Shown here piece after piece: positions 36,275-45,420 of a DNA stretch of 64,000 bases. Source of the DNA: Candidatus Kryptonium sp. (GTDB lineage: Bacteria; Bacteroidota; Ignavibacteria; Kryptoniales; Kryptoniaceae); contig JANXBN010000002.1 in NCBI GenBank assembly GCA_025060635.1, forward strand, positions 1 through 64,000, in the 5' to 3' direction. Below the pieces are notes generated by a model. It searched no databases, was not told the origin of the DNA, and saw nothing but the letters and a program-made list of their open reading frames with translations. The translations under genes were made by a program, and so were the position numbers. Numbering within the stretch: the first letter of the stretch is position 1; each line of letters opens with the position of its first letter.

Positions 36275-39082
36275 ATGAAAGGTTTAATTAGATTGGTTTT
36301 CGTTTTGTCTTTTGCTCTTTGTTTAACTCAAGCACAGGAAAAAGGAAAAATAATAGGAAGGGTTGTTGATGCTAAAACCGAGGAAGGACTCCCAGCAGTA
36401 AATGTCATAGTCAAAGGAACATATTATGGTGCCGCGACAGATTTTGATGGAAGATTTGAAATTAGAAATGTAAATCCAGGAACCTATACGCTTGAGATTT
36501 CTATAATTGGTTATAAGAAAGTGACAATTACGGGAGTTAAGGTCACCGCTGGTGGAGTTACAGATTTGAAGACAATAAAAATGGAAGAAACGGTTTTAAC
36601 ACTTGAACAGGAAGTTGTCGTAATTGGCGAAAGACCACTTTTTGATATTGAAGAGACACAATCAAGAAGGACAATCACAGCCGAAGAAATTCAAATTGCA
36701 CCTGTTCAAAATGTTAAAGACATCGTCACTCTTCAAGTTGGGGTTGTTTACAGCGATGAAGGAGTGCACATACGTGGTGGTAGAACTTATGAAAGTGCTT
36801 ATCTTGTTGATGGTGTTTCAGTTCAAGATCCGCTTGCTGGAACAGGTTTCGGACTACAGCTGAGCCCAGATGCAATAGAAGAAATAGAAGTTATAACTGG
36901 TGGATTTAACGCTGAATATGGACAAGCGACATCAGGAGTTGTGAGAGTTAGGACAAGAGAGGGTGGTGATAAATTCCAAGGTAAATTCGCTTATAAATTT
37001 GATCATTTCGGCTTGAATAATAATTCGTCTTCAAACTTCAACACAGATATTTTTGAATTCAATTTAAGCGGTCCTTTCTTTAGATTATTGCCTGGTAAAT
37101 TAACATTTTTTACGAATGGAACTATTGGTTTTTCAGACGGATACACTTATGGGAGAACGGGAAAAAGACCAGGGCGACTTTATTCTTCGCTCTTTCGGGA
37201 GATGTTAGGAAACAGATATCATCCTTCTTACACTCCACGAGCCGAAAACAGCTACATGGGGATGTTCAAACTAACTTGGAAACCATCAACTACTTTTAAA
37301 TTAAATTACTCTTTCAGCTTTTCTGCAAGTGTAAACCAAAATACTCGCTCTCTTCAAATCACGCTTGAATATGTTGAACCTGGCCCTGGCTATCAATATG
37401 AATTTCAAAACATTTTATGGAACGCAAATGTCTATTCCCATCTAAATTTAAACCATCAAATTGGAATTACGCATACATTGAGCGAGAAAACATTTTACGA
37501 GCTAAATTTGAGCAGATATTTCACACGTTTAAGAAGCGATGCAAATGGTCTTGATTGGAGAGATTACAAAGAACCAAGAGATGTTCCACAAATACCACCG
37601 TATTACTATAACACAGGAAGCGATACGATAAGATTAATTCCTGGTGATGGATTTTACGATACAGGAAATCCATTTACATGGCATGACCATTCGGTAGTTG
37701 AATACACAATCAAGGGCGACTTAACTCATTTCTTCAGCGAGAAGAACAAGTTTAAAACCGGATTTGAGATGACATTCCAGAGGTTAAGGTTTGTTGATAT
37801 ATATCAGCCTTGGGTTCCACCGATGGGTTTGAATAATGATTTATATGAAGTTAGTCCTGCCTTCGGTGCTTTTTATGCGCAAGATAATATAACATTTAGC
37901 GGAATGATTTTGAATTTCGGTTTGAGATTTGATTATTGGTTCCCAGGTAAATTCGTTGATGATGCTGTTAGAAATCCTAATGTTGTCACGATTTCAGACG
38001 AAGCAAGGGAAAGATATTTCCGTGAGACATACAATTTCTTTGGACGAAGGTGGAAAGGTAGATTAAGCCCGCGACTTGGAATTTCGCATCCGATTTCAGA
38101 CAATCAAACATTGTTTTTCTCTTACGGGCATTTTTCAAAGAGACCAAGACCGCAATTTGTTTACGCAAAACTTAATCCTGTCACAGCAAGATCAACTTTC
38201 CAAAAATTTGGAAATCCAAATCTCAATCCTGAAACAACCGTCGCATATGAGCTTGGCTTAAGAAATCAACTCACCGAAAACGATGTTTTGACAATAACTG
38301 CTTATTATAAAGACATTTTTGACTATGTCACAACGAAACAAGCAAGAATTACAATCGCTGGCCAACTTGGACGAAGCTATATAACTTATGTCAATCTTGA
38401 TTATGCAAGAAGTCGCGGAATTGAAATTGAATATAAAAAGAGAATTGGGAGATGGTTCAGGGCAACTTTGAGCGGTTCTTATTCAATTGCAACAGGAAAA
38501 AGTTCGTCTCCAGATGAAGGAGTTCTTGCGATAAGAGGTGAAATCTATGAAAGTATTAAAGAAACATATCTCGTTTGGGATAGACCAATTCAAGCATCAG
38601 CGATATTTAATTTCTATGTTGAAAAAGGCAAAGGTATCTTTGGCTTTGGGAAAGGTGTCCTTGACAACTTTAATCTTTATCTCAGGGCATTTTATCAGTC
38701 AGGTAGAAGATATACTCCATATTACTTTACTGGCGACACTCTCCCGAATGGAAAGCCAATTTATGTGCCTGATTTGAGAAACAGATATAGCAAAGTAGGG
38801 AAACCGTGGTTCTGGGTTGATATGACTTTTGAAAAATACATAAAATTTGCTGGACTTGAATTCACTTTTCTCGTTGAGGTAACCAATCTTTTTGATAATA
38901 AAAATTCTCAGATAATTAATCCGATCACGGGAAGAGCTTACGAGTTTGGCGATCCAACGCCTGTTGATTGGAACGATCCTCTATATCCAGAACTTCAAGC
39001 GCCTGTTGATCCGTTTCCATTTAATCCGGCGAGATATTTGCCACAGCGTAACATAAAAGTGGGCTTCTCTATAAGATTTTAG
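36275..39082 (+). CDS. TonB-dependent receptor with carboxypeptidase regulatory-like domain
   Basis: About 935 residues. The strong Shine-Dalgarno GGAGGTG (36262-36268) places the start at ATG 36275 rather than the in-frame TTG 36260. Signal peptide ends LTQAQEK. The regulatory-like domain (KIIGRVVDAKTEEGLPAVNV ... FDGRFEIRNVNPG) is followed by a plug domain (VQNVKDIVTLQVGV ... VHIRGGRTYESAYLVDGVSV) and a large barrel ending NIKVGFSIRF. It takes up or presents an unknown ligand at the outer membrane, energised by TonB. It lies between a lipoprotein gene and a PorV-like gene, which suggests a functional set. Confidence 0.85.
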   Translation: MKGLIRLVFVLSFALCLTQAQEKGKIIGRVVDAKTEEGLPAVNVIVKGTYYGAATDFDGRFEIRNVNPGTYTLEISIIGYKKVTITGVKVTAGGVTDLKTIKMEETVLTLEQEVVVIGERPLFDIEETQSRRTITAEEIQIAPVQNVKDIVTLQVGVVYSDEGVHIRGGRTYESAYLVDGVSVQDPLAGTGFGLQLSPDAIEEIEVITGGFNAEYGQATSGVVRVRTREGGDKFQGKFAYKFDHFGLNNNSSSNFNTDIFEFNLSGPFFRLLPGKLTFFTNGTIGFSDGYTYGRTGKRPGRLYSSLFREMLGNRYHPSYTPRAENSYMGMFKLTWKPSTTFKLNYSFSFSASVNQNTRSLQITLEYVEPGPGYQYEFQNILWNANVYSHLNLNHQIGITHTLSEKTFYELNLSRYFTRLRSDANGLDWRDYKEPRDVPQIPPYYYNTGSDTIRLIPGDGFYDTGNPFTWHDHSVVEYTIKGDLTHFFSEKNKFKTGFEMTFQRLRFVDIYQPWVPPMGLNNDLYEVSPAFGAFYAQDNITFSGMILNFGLRFDYWFPGKFVDDAVRNPNVVTISDEARERYFRETYNFFGRRWKGRLSPRLGISHPISDNQTLFFSYGHFSKRPRPQFVYAKLNPVTARSTFQKFGNPNLNPETTVAYELGLRNQLTENDVLTITAYYKDIFDYVTTKQARITIAGQLGRSYITYVNLDYARSRGIEIEYKKRIGRWFRATLSGSYSIATGKSSSPDEGVLAIRGEIYESIKETYLVWDRPIQASAIFNFYVEKGKGIFGFGKGVLDNFNLYLRAFYQSGRRYTPYYFTGDTLPNGKPIYVPDLRNRYSKVGKPWFWVDMTFEKYIKFAGLEFTFLVEVTNLFDNKNSQIINPITGRAYEFGDPTPVDWNDPLYPELQAPVDPFPFNPARYLPQRNIKVGFSIRF

Positions 39083-39170
39083 GATTTATTTCAGTTTTTC
39101 TCTCAATAGATTGTTGGAGAGGAAAACGAGCAAGAGAGTTCAATGAAAATTAAAATTAGAAACTTGAAAA

Positions 39171-40151
39171 ATGAAGAAATTAACAGTTTTAGTCATATCA
39201 CTTGTTTTGTTGACCTGCGTATCTTACGCTCAACTTTTTCCAATACTTGGTGCACAGAGATCTGGGATTTCGGCAGCACAATTTTTGAAAATTTCAGTTG
39301 GAGCAAGGGCTGTTGGAATGGCTGATGCTTTCGTTGCAAATGCCACCGATGCTTCCGCTCTATATTGGAATCCTGCAGGGATAGTTCAATTCGGGACTAA
39401 CGAAGTTATTCTTTCTCATACAAATTGGTTTGTGGATATAAAACACGACTTCATTGGCGGAGTTTATCACCTTTCAAGGAATGATGCGATTGGTTTGAGC
39501 TTGACAGCGCTTTACACCGATGATATGGAAATTACCACTGAAACACAACCTTACGGAACAGGGAGATATTTTAAGTATATTGACATGGCATTTGGTCTGA
39601 CATATGCAAGAAGATTGACAAATCAATTTAGTTTCGGATTAACCGTTAAATACATTGATGAAACGATTGATGTTTTAAAAATGCAAGCTGTCCTTGTTGA
39701 TCTCGGGACATTTTATTGGATGGGGCTTGGGACTGCAAGGTTTGCTGTTTCAATTTCTAACTTCGGTGGAGATATGGCGCCAAGGGGTGAGATTACTCTT
39801 TTAAGTGGTGAGAAAATTTCATCTTTTCAGTCGTTTTCTCCTCCAACTATGTTTAGGTTTGGATTTGCGTTTGAACCAATTATGAATGAAACGCATAAAC
39901 TTACGACGGCGATACAATTGAATCATCCAAATGATAATGCTGAAAACTTTGGGATTGGAATTGAATATGGATTTAGGGAATCATTTTTCATTCGCGGTGG
40001 GTATAAAATAAACGCAGATGAGCAGAACTTCACAGCTGGCGCAGGTGTAGCTATAAAAACTGGACTTGTAAATTTGAACCTTGATTATGCTTTTGCAAGG
40101 TTTACGCGTCTTGGAAATACGCATAGATTTTCAATATTGTTCAAGTTTTGA
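39171..40151 (+). CDS. PorV/PorQ-family outer-membrane protein
   Basis: 326 residues, signal peptide ending VSYAQLF. The N-terminal signature SAAQFLKISVGARAVGMADAF and ANATDASALYWNPAGI is diagnostic of the PorV/PorQ (DUF3308) barrels. These are FadL-like proteins; PorV receives type IX secretion substrates after translocation. The C-terminus ends HRFSILFKF with a terminal Phe. Family members are often present in several copies, so this may be a paralogue of the true secretion component. Located 88 nt after the receptor gene. Confidence 0.8.
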   Translation: MKKLTVLVISLVLLTCVSYAQLFPILGAQRSGISAAQFLKISVGARAVGMADAFVANATDASALYWNPAGIVQFGTNEVILSHTNWFVDIKHDFIGGVYHLSRNDAIGLSLTALYTDDMEITTETQPYGTGRYFKYIDMAFGLTYARRLTNQFSFGLTVKYIDETIDVLKMQAVLVDLGTFYWMGLGTARFAVSISNFGGDMAPRGEITLLSGEKISSFQSFSPPTMFRFGFAFEPIMNETHKLTTAIQLNHPNDNAENFGIGIEYGFRESFFIRGGYKINADEQNFTAGAGVAIKTGLVNLNLDYAFARFTRLGNTHRFSILFKF

Positions 40152-40176
40152 TTGAAAAATAAAAAAGCACAAACTG

Positions 40177-41268
40177 ATGAAAAAAATATCACCTTTGATT
40201 TTAACGGCTTGGATATTCTTCCTGATCGGTTGTGGAAAAGAACTTGACATTTCACAATTTGATGATGTTCCGAGAGGTATTTCAATCTCCGACACAGTTT
40301 ATGTTAAAGAAGGGGAAGATTGGAAAGAAGCAGGCGGGAAAGAATTTAAACAACCAGAGGACATACATATCGGACATGATGGATTTGTCTATATCGCAGA
40401 TACTGGAAATGATAGAATTGTGATGCTTGATCTTGCAGGAAACTACATTGGTGAAAAGGAAATTTTAAAACCAGTTGCAATTGCGCAGGATAGAAGATTT
40501 AATTTGATAGTTGCTGGTGAGCTTGTAAAAGGAGGTTATAGATATGGTGCAATTTACAAGATAAGATTGTTTGAAGCGAGCCACAACATTAATGTCGCAA
40601 AGGTTGACACAATTTATTGGGAACCAGAAAAACCAGCAAGAAGATTCACAGGTGTTGCTGATTTGATTGACAACAGCTATTATGTGTGTCGCGTTGGACC
40701 TGACAACACAAGTATATTTGATCCTGATAACATGATATTGCATTTTAGTAAAAACGATTCTCTTTACCCGCGCGAGTATATTGATTTAACTCCGAACCTT
40801 GATGCAACTGGTAGCGGAATTCGTTCAATAAATCAAATGAGCGCGATAGCGACTTTTTCTGACAGAAGAAGGGCAACTGACTTTATCGTCGCGCAGACAG
40901 ATCCTGGAGCAAATTTCAAAGTTAAATGGTTTCGTTTCAATCCTGGAAGTGAAGTCGTTCCACCTAATTGGGAAGCCTACTTCAAGCCGAATGCAACGGA
41001 CTTAACAACTCAAGGTATTTTCGTAAGCCCAGAAGATGTCACGCTTGATACAAGGAACAATATCTATGTGATTGACTCTGGACTTGATTCCTTGATGAAA
41101 TTTGATGTGAGAGGAAAGTTGTTGAAAGAGTCGTTTGGGCCGAGTAAGCTCGGGAAAGATAAGTTGAAAAATCCGAAAGGCGTTGCCTGGTTTGATAGGA
41201 TTCTTTATATTGCTGATACTGGGAACAACAGGATTGTGCGATATAAATTATCAACTGATATAAGATAA
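40177..41268 (+). CDS. NHL-repeat beta-propeller lipoprotein
   Basis: 363 residues; signal peptide ending FFLIGCGKE gives a lipobox Cys at about residue 19. NHL-type blades are visible: GFVYIADTGNDRIVMLDLAGNY, NIYVIDSGLDSLMKFDVRGK and ILYIADTGNNRIVRYKL. It forms a surface or periplasmic propeller, most likely for binding rather than catalysis. It is 25 nt after the PorV-like gene and ends the run; a terminator follows. Confidence 0.75.
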   Translation: MKKISPLILTAWIFFLIGCGKELDISQFDDVPRGISISDTVYVKEGEDWKEAGGKEFKQPEDIHIGHDGFVYIADTGNDRIVMLDLAGNYIGEKEILKPVAIAQDRRFNLIVAGELVKGGYRYGAIYKIRLFEASHNINVAKVDTIYWEPEKPARRFTGVADLIDNSYYVCRVGPDNTSIFDPDNMILHFSKNDSLYPREYIDLTPNLDATGSGIRSINQMSAIATFSDRRRATDFIVAQTDPGANFKVKWFRFNPGSEVVPPNWEAYFKPNATDLTTQGIFVSPEDVTLDTRNNIYVIDSGLDSLMKFDVRGKLLKESFGPSKLGKDKLKNPKGVAWFDRILYIADTGNNRIVRYKLSTDIR

Positions 41269-41338
41269 AAGTAAGTTCTACTTTTAACGGGGTTTTGATT
41301 CAGCAGAGATTAAACGAAGACAGGTAATTATGTTTAAA

Positions 41339-41370
41339 CTTGGGGGCAAAAAATGCCCCCAAGGTTTTTT
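41339..41370 (+). terminator. Rho-independent terminator between convergent genes
   Basis: Perfect 10-bp stem CTTGGGGGCA (41339-41348) with TGCCCCCAAG (41354-41363), an AAAAA loop and a T-run on the plus strand (GTTTTTTA). It ends the NHL lipoprotein transcript. The minus-strand side is less T-rich but may help stop the opposing gene. Confidence 0.88.
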
Positions 41371-41374
41371 ATAA

Positions 41375-42172
41375 TTAATTAGCTACTTCCCCTGGGTTAA
41401 GTTCAATTACGGCGTTTTTGAATTTTGCTGGCAAGTATTTCTTTAGCTCCGCTGGTGTCCCCGCAAGAAGTGGGAAAGTTCCATAGTGCATTGGTATTAC
41501 ATATTTGGGTGCGACAAGTTTTATTGCTTCCGCTGCTTCTTTTGGTCCCATTGTGAAATGTCCACCTATGCAAACAAGCATTAAATCGGGAGCATAAAGT
41601 TTTCGGATAAGCGCCATATCTCCAAACAATCCTGTATCCCCAGTGTGATAAACTTTAAAACCATTTTCAAACTCAACAACGAATCCAGCAGGGTTTCCTC
41701 CTTCAATAATGTTATTTCCATCTGAAATTCCAGAACTGTGGACTGCTGGAACCATTGTAATTTTAATTCCGTCAACCTCAACTGTGCCAGAATAATTCAT
41801 TCCGATAAGTTGCTCTTCTGGCACGCCCTGGCGAGCAAGATATCTTGATATTTCAAAAATGCTTACGACTTTTGAACCGCTATTTTTTGCAATTGCAGGG
41901 GCAGAACCGATATGATCAAAATGTCCGTGTGTTAAGAGGATTATATCAGCTTTTTTTATGTCCTTTGCCATTTCTGGAGCTTTAGGGTTATCAAGCCAGG
42001 GATCAATCAAAATAATTTTCCCATTTGGTGATTTCAAAAGAAAAGCGGAATGTCCAAGCCAAGTGACTTCAACTCCTTTAAATCTTTTTACTGAGGCTTT
42101 CTTTTCCTTTGCGACCGCTGTTAATCCGACGATTAGAAATGAAGCTAAAATGAAAAGTAGAAGTGTTTTCAT
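41375..42172 (-). CDS. Exported metallo-beta-lactamase-fold hydrolase (UPF0173-like)
   Basis: 265 residues. The metal-binding motif THGHFDHIG, an upstream WLGHSAFLLKSPNGKIILIDPWLD, and later HSSGI, HTGDTGLFGD and MHYGTFPLL complete a two-metal MBL site of the UPF0173/YtkL type. Unusually for that family, it begins with a signal peptide (ILASFLIVGLTAVAKE), so it should act in the periplasm. Strong Shine-Dalgarno GGGAGGCG before ATG 42172. Substrate is unknown. Confidence 0.8.
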   Translation of the reverse strand: MKTLLLFILASFLIVGLTAVAKEKKASVKRFKGVEVTWLGHSAFLLKSPNGKIILIDPWLDNPKAPEMAKDIKKADIILLTHGHFDHIGSAPAIAKNSGSKVVSIFEISRYLARQGVPEEQLIGMNYSGTVEVDGIKITMVPAVHSSGISDGNNIIEGGNPAGFVVEFENGFKVYHTGDTGLFGDMALIRKLYAPDLMLVCIGGHFTMGPKEAAEAIKLVAPKYVIPMHYGTFPLLAGTPAELKKYLPAKFKNAVIELNPGEVAN

Positions 42173-42242
42173 TTTCGCCTCCCGAATTTTGTTTTTTATA
42201 ATTTTAAAAACTTTGCTGAAATTTTCAAGCGATCAAACATTG

Positions 42243-43142
42243 TTAAGTGTTTGACTTTCTTACTGCGTCCCTTATCGCTTCAGCTACTACATAAGATGAA
42301 AGTTCAGCTAATACTTCAAACTCGGTTTCAACTTGACCTGTTGCAAGCGTGAAAACAACATCACCATCATAGCTCGTATGAGATGGGCGAATTGATCTTG
42401 ATATGCCATTGTTAGCACGCTTGGAAAGTTTATAAGATTCAATTTTCGTTAAACTTGCATTCGTCATCACGCAAATAAGAGTCGTATTTGTCCCGAATTG
42501 AATTTTTCTTTGTAGAGCGAAACGAAATTTCTTATCCTCAGCTATAAATTTGTTGTTTGCTCTCGCCCCTGCTATAATTTTGCCGTCCTCATCAATTACA
42601 TCTCCAACGGAATTTACAACTGCAACTGCAGCGACAATTAAGTCATCAAGCTGGACAATATAAAAACCAAAACCACCGTTCATCCTATATTCAAATCCTG
42701 CCCATTTCCCAACTGTCGTCCCAGTTCCAGCTCCAACAAGACCCGTTTCAAAGTTAACGCTTGCGTTCAAACAAGCGTTGTATCCATCTTCAGCGGTAGG
42801 TCTGATTTTGGGATCTCCGACATTTAAATCGTAAACCACGGCAGATGGAACAATCGGAACCTTTGCCCAAGGTGTTTGATATCCAATCCCATTTTCTTCA
42901 AGAAAACGCATAACCCCATCCGCAGATGCGAGACCGAAAGCACTTCCGCCAGTTAATACAATCGCATGGACTTCCGAAACAGTCATATCTGGTGATAAAA
43001 GTTCAAGTTCACGACTTCCTGGCGCATTCCCACTTACAAAGCAACTACCAATGGTATTCGGAGGACATAAGATCACAGTACATCCAGTTAACGCCTCTTT
43101 GTTCGTTGAATGTCCGATTTTAAAGCCGAGTTTTTCAAACAT
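42243..43142 (-). CDS. P1-family (S58/DmpA-NylC) self-processing aminopeptidase-like hydrolase
   Basis: 299 residues. Family signatures: IGHSTNKEALTGCTVILCP, VHAIVLTGGSAFGLASADGV, GAGTGTTVGKW and the end GDVVFTLATG. The predicted self-cleavage site is Asn-Thr in FGTNTTLICVMTNASL, as in NylC, creating an N-terminal threonine nucleophile; DmpA uses Ser at this point. Members hydrolyse N-terminal D- or beta-amino acid peptides or nylon oligomers, so a small-peptide amidase is likely. No signal peptide. It follows the GDT1-like gene by 12 nt. Confidence 0.82.
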   Translation of the reverse strand: MFEKLGFKIGHSTNKEALTGCTVILCPPNTIGSCFVSGNAPGSRELELLSPDMTVSEVHAIVLTGGSAFGLASADGVMRFLEENGIGYQTPWAKVPIVPSAVVYDLNVGDPKIRPTAEDGYNACLNASVNFETGLVGAGTGTTVGKWAGFEYRMNGGFGFYIVQLDDLIVAAVAVVNSVGDVIDEDGKIIAGARANNKFIAEDKKFRFALQRKIQFGTNTTLICVMTNASLTKIESYKLSKRANNGISRSIRPSHTSYDGDVVFTLATGQVETEFEVLAELSSYVVAEAIRDAVRKSNT

Positions 43143-43154
43143 GGCTTGATAATT

Positions 43155-43427
43155 TTATATCTTTTCAAAAAACATCAAAATTCCGATCACGATAAAAGCA
43201 ATTGCGGCAATTTTTTCTATCACATGCTCTGGGACAAATTTAGTTATCACACCTCCCAAAAAAGCTCCAAGAAGCGTAATGAGCCCAAAAGCAACGATTG
43301 CACCGATGAAAACCGACACTGGTTTCTTTGACTCCGCCGATAAAGTTAACACAGCAAGTTGAGTTTTATCCCCAAGCTCTGCAAGAAAAATCGCCAAAAA
43401 AGTCGTTATTATAACTTTAAGGGACAT
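43155..43427 (-). CDS. GDT1/TMEM165 (UPF0016) family half-size membrane protein
   Basis: About 90 residues from ATG 43427 (MSLKVIITTFLAIFLAELGDK). The E-x-G-D-K-T motif (LAELGDKTQLA) of the UPF0016 cation transporters (Mn2+/Ca2+ with H+) occurs once, with three helices. Many family members carry two such halves, so this should work as a dimer or with a partner elsewhere. A longer in-frame start at 43517 exists but would overlap VanZ heavily and lacks support. It begins 1 nt after the VanZ stop. Confidence 0.78.
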   Translation of the reverse strand: MSLKVIITTFLAIFLAELGDKTQLAVLTLSAESKKPVSVFIGAIVAFGLITLLGAFLGGVITKFVPEHVIEKIAAIAFIVIGILMFFEKI

Positions 43428-43428
43428 T

Positions 43429-43818
43429 TTAAATCTTACCCTTTTTTGTTTTTGTATAGTTAAAATAAAGAAGGTAAAGGGAAACAATTCCTCCACCAAA
43501 TATATTCGCAAAGGCATCGGTCACATCGGAGCTTCTGCCGGGAACATACTCCTGATAAATTTCACTCATTATTCCATAAACGACACAAACAAGGAATGCG
43601 AACGCTATGCTGAAATTTTTAAGGAAAACACTTTTTTCCTGATACTGAAGAGCACGATAGACAAGATATGACACTGTTCCAAATAAAAAGGCATGGACAA
43701 GTTTGTCAAACAAGTTAAATGGCTCTTCTGGAAAATAATCCCCTGGTATTGATGTTAACACGAATGTAAACCCTATCCAAAAAAGAGCGGGGAATTGGTA
43801 TTTTAGAAAATTTTTCAC
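43429..43818 (-). CDS. VanZ-family membrane protein
   Basis: 129 residues, four helices. The family signature reads FDKLVHAFLFGTVSYLVYRAL and YGIMSEIYQEYVPGRSSDVTD, then FANIFGG. The start is GTG 43818, overlapping the upstream NAD(P)HX-repair gene in GTGA, so translation is coupled. VanZ-like proteins affect teicoplanin susceptibility in enterococci, but most bacterial members have no known role. Confidence 0.85.
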   Translation of the reverse strand: MKNFLKYQFPALFWIGFTFVLTSIPGDYFPEEPFNLFDKLVHAFLFGTVSYLVYRALQYQEKSVFLKNFSIAFAFLVCVVYGIMSEIYQEYVPGRSSDVTDAFANIFGGGIVSLYLLYFNYTKTKKGKI

Positions 43819-45392
43819 CCCTTATCTTCTTTCATCACTTTTTGAATCGCTTCAGGAATTGAATTCAAAATATCCATTGCCATCATTGGAAGTTCACCAA
43901 GTTTATCTCTTGCGAGATCACCTGCAAGACCGTGCAAATAAACACCGCAGATCGCTGCATCAAGGGCACTTAAACCTTGTCCCATAAATCCAGCTATCAT
44001 TCCTGTTAAAACATCACCGCTTCCAGCAGTTGCCATTCCGGGATTTCCTGTTGAATTTATAAAGACCTCTCCTTCGGGATTTGCGATAACTGTCGTATCA
44101 CCTTTAAGGACAAGCACAACGCCATATTCAGTGGCAAAATTCCTTGCGACTTCTATTTTTTCTCGCTCAATTTTTTCAACTGGTAAATCAGTTAATCGGG
44201 AAAACTCACCAGAGTGAGGTGTTAAGACGATTTCATTGTGTAAACTTTTTAATATATTTAAATTTCCAACAAGTGCATTTAATCCATCGGCGTCAATTAC
44301 AGCTTTTTTGTTCAACTTTTTAAGGATATTTAGGACAACTTGCTTCGTTTCATAATTTTTTGAAAGTCCAGGTCCAATTATTAAAACATCAGCCCATTCC
44401 ATATGCTCTTCAATTAAATCAAGAGCGTTCCATCCAATTGTGTGTTCATTTGTTTCAGGCAAAGGTAGCTTCATCACTTCGGTTAATTTCATTTCAAGTA
44501 TAGGGCTTAAGCTTTCCGGGACTCCAGCTATAACCGCACCTGCTCCAACTTTCATCGCTGAAAGTGTTGACATTGTGGCAGCTCCTGTAAGTCCGGGCGA
44601 ACCGACAAGTGCGAAAATTTTGCCACAACTATATTTATGTGCATTGAATGGTCTTACAGGTAATCTTTTTTTAATATCAATTTGCTCAAGATAATAAGTT
44701 TTTATCCCCATAATTTGGTAAACGAAGCTCGGTATCCCGATATCAATTATGTAAATTTTTCCTGGTAGGATCTTGCCCAAGTTAAGCATTAAGCCTGTCT
44801 TTGGAAGTCCCATCGTTGCAGTAAGATCAGCGCGAACCGCAATTCCAGCAACTTCACCTGTATCGCCATCTAAGCCGGATGGAATATCAATTGAGACAGT
44901 GTAAGCACGAATTGAATTTATCCAACTTATCACATCATAGAATAAACCTTGAACTTTTCCTTTAAAACCAGTCCCAAATATAGCGTCAATCACAAGATCA
45001 GGTCTTGGATACTTTTCAAGGTCTTTCACATCTTTCAAGGTTATTATTTCAAAGACATCAATTTCGCGTTTATTCTTATTGATGCGTAATGCAATTTCAT
45101 AGTTTGTTTTCGCATCGCCTCGCAATTTTTCAGGTTCAGATAGAAGAAAGACATAGACATCAGCTTTCATCCCGAAAAGTTTTCTCGCAACCGCAAGCCC
45201 ATCACCACCGTTATTTCCAGAGCCGCAAAAGACAAAAACTTTCTTTCCAGCAACACCACCATATTTCATCAATATGGAATTAACCACACCCTGTGAAGCA
45301 TTTTCCATTAGTAAAAGCCCCGGAATTCCAAGTTGATCTATAGCATAACTATCACATTTTCTCATCTCTTCCGTAGATGCAACAAGAAGCAT
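43815..45392 (-). CDS. nnr: Bifunctional NAD(P)H-hydrate epimerase / ADP-dependent NAD(P)H-hydrate dehydratase
   Basis: Repairs hydrated NADH and NADPH. The start is taken as ATG 45392 (LLVASTEEMRKCDSYAIDQ), giving about 525 residues; an upstream in-frame ATG would overlap nuoN. The N-terminal half is the epimerase (GNNGGDGLAVARKL, SIDIPSGLDGDTGEV), and the C-terminal half the ribokinase-like dehydratase (KIFALVGSPGLTGAATMSTL, VLTPHSGEFSRLTD, GSGDVLTGMIAGFMGQGLS). Its place right after a complex I cluster is suggestive, since it guards the NADH pool, but this could be chance. Confidence 0.9.
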   Translation of the reverse strand: MLLVASTEEMRKCDSYAIDQLGIPGLLLMENASQGVVNSILMKYGGVAGKKVFVFCGSGNNGGDGLAVARKLFGMKADVYVFLLSEPEKLRGDAKTNYEIALRINKNKREIDVFEIITLKDVKDLEKYPRPDLVIDAIFGTGFKGKVQGLFYDVISWINSIRAYTVSIDIPSGLDGDTGEVAGIAVRADLTATMGLPKTGLMLNLGKILPGKIYIIDIGIPSFVYQIMGIKTYYLEQIDIKKRLPVRPFNAHKYSCGKIFALVGSPGLTGAATMSTLSAMKVGAGAVIAGVPESLSPILEMKLTEVMKLPLPETNEHTIGWNALDLIEEHMEWADVLIIGPGLSKNYETKQVVLNILKKLNKKAVIDADGLNALVGNLNILKSLHNEIVLTPHSGEFSRLTDLPVEKIEREKIEVARNFATEYGVVLVLKGDTTVIANPEGEVFINSTGNPGMATAGSGDVLTGMIAGFMGQGLSALDAAICGVYLHGLAGDLARDKLGELPMMAMDILNSIPEAIQKVMKEDKG

Positions 45393-45420
45393 ATAGCGAA
45401 CTAAAATTTTAATTTTAAAG

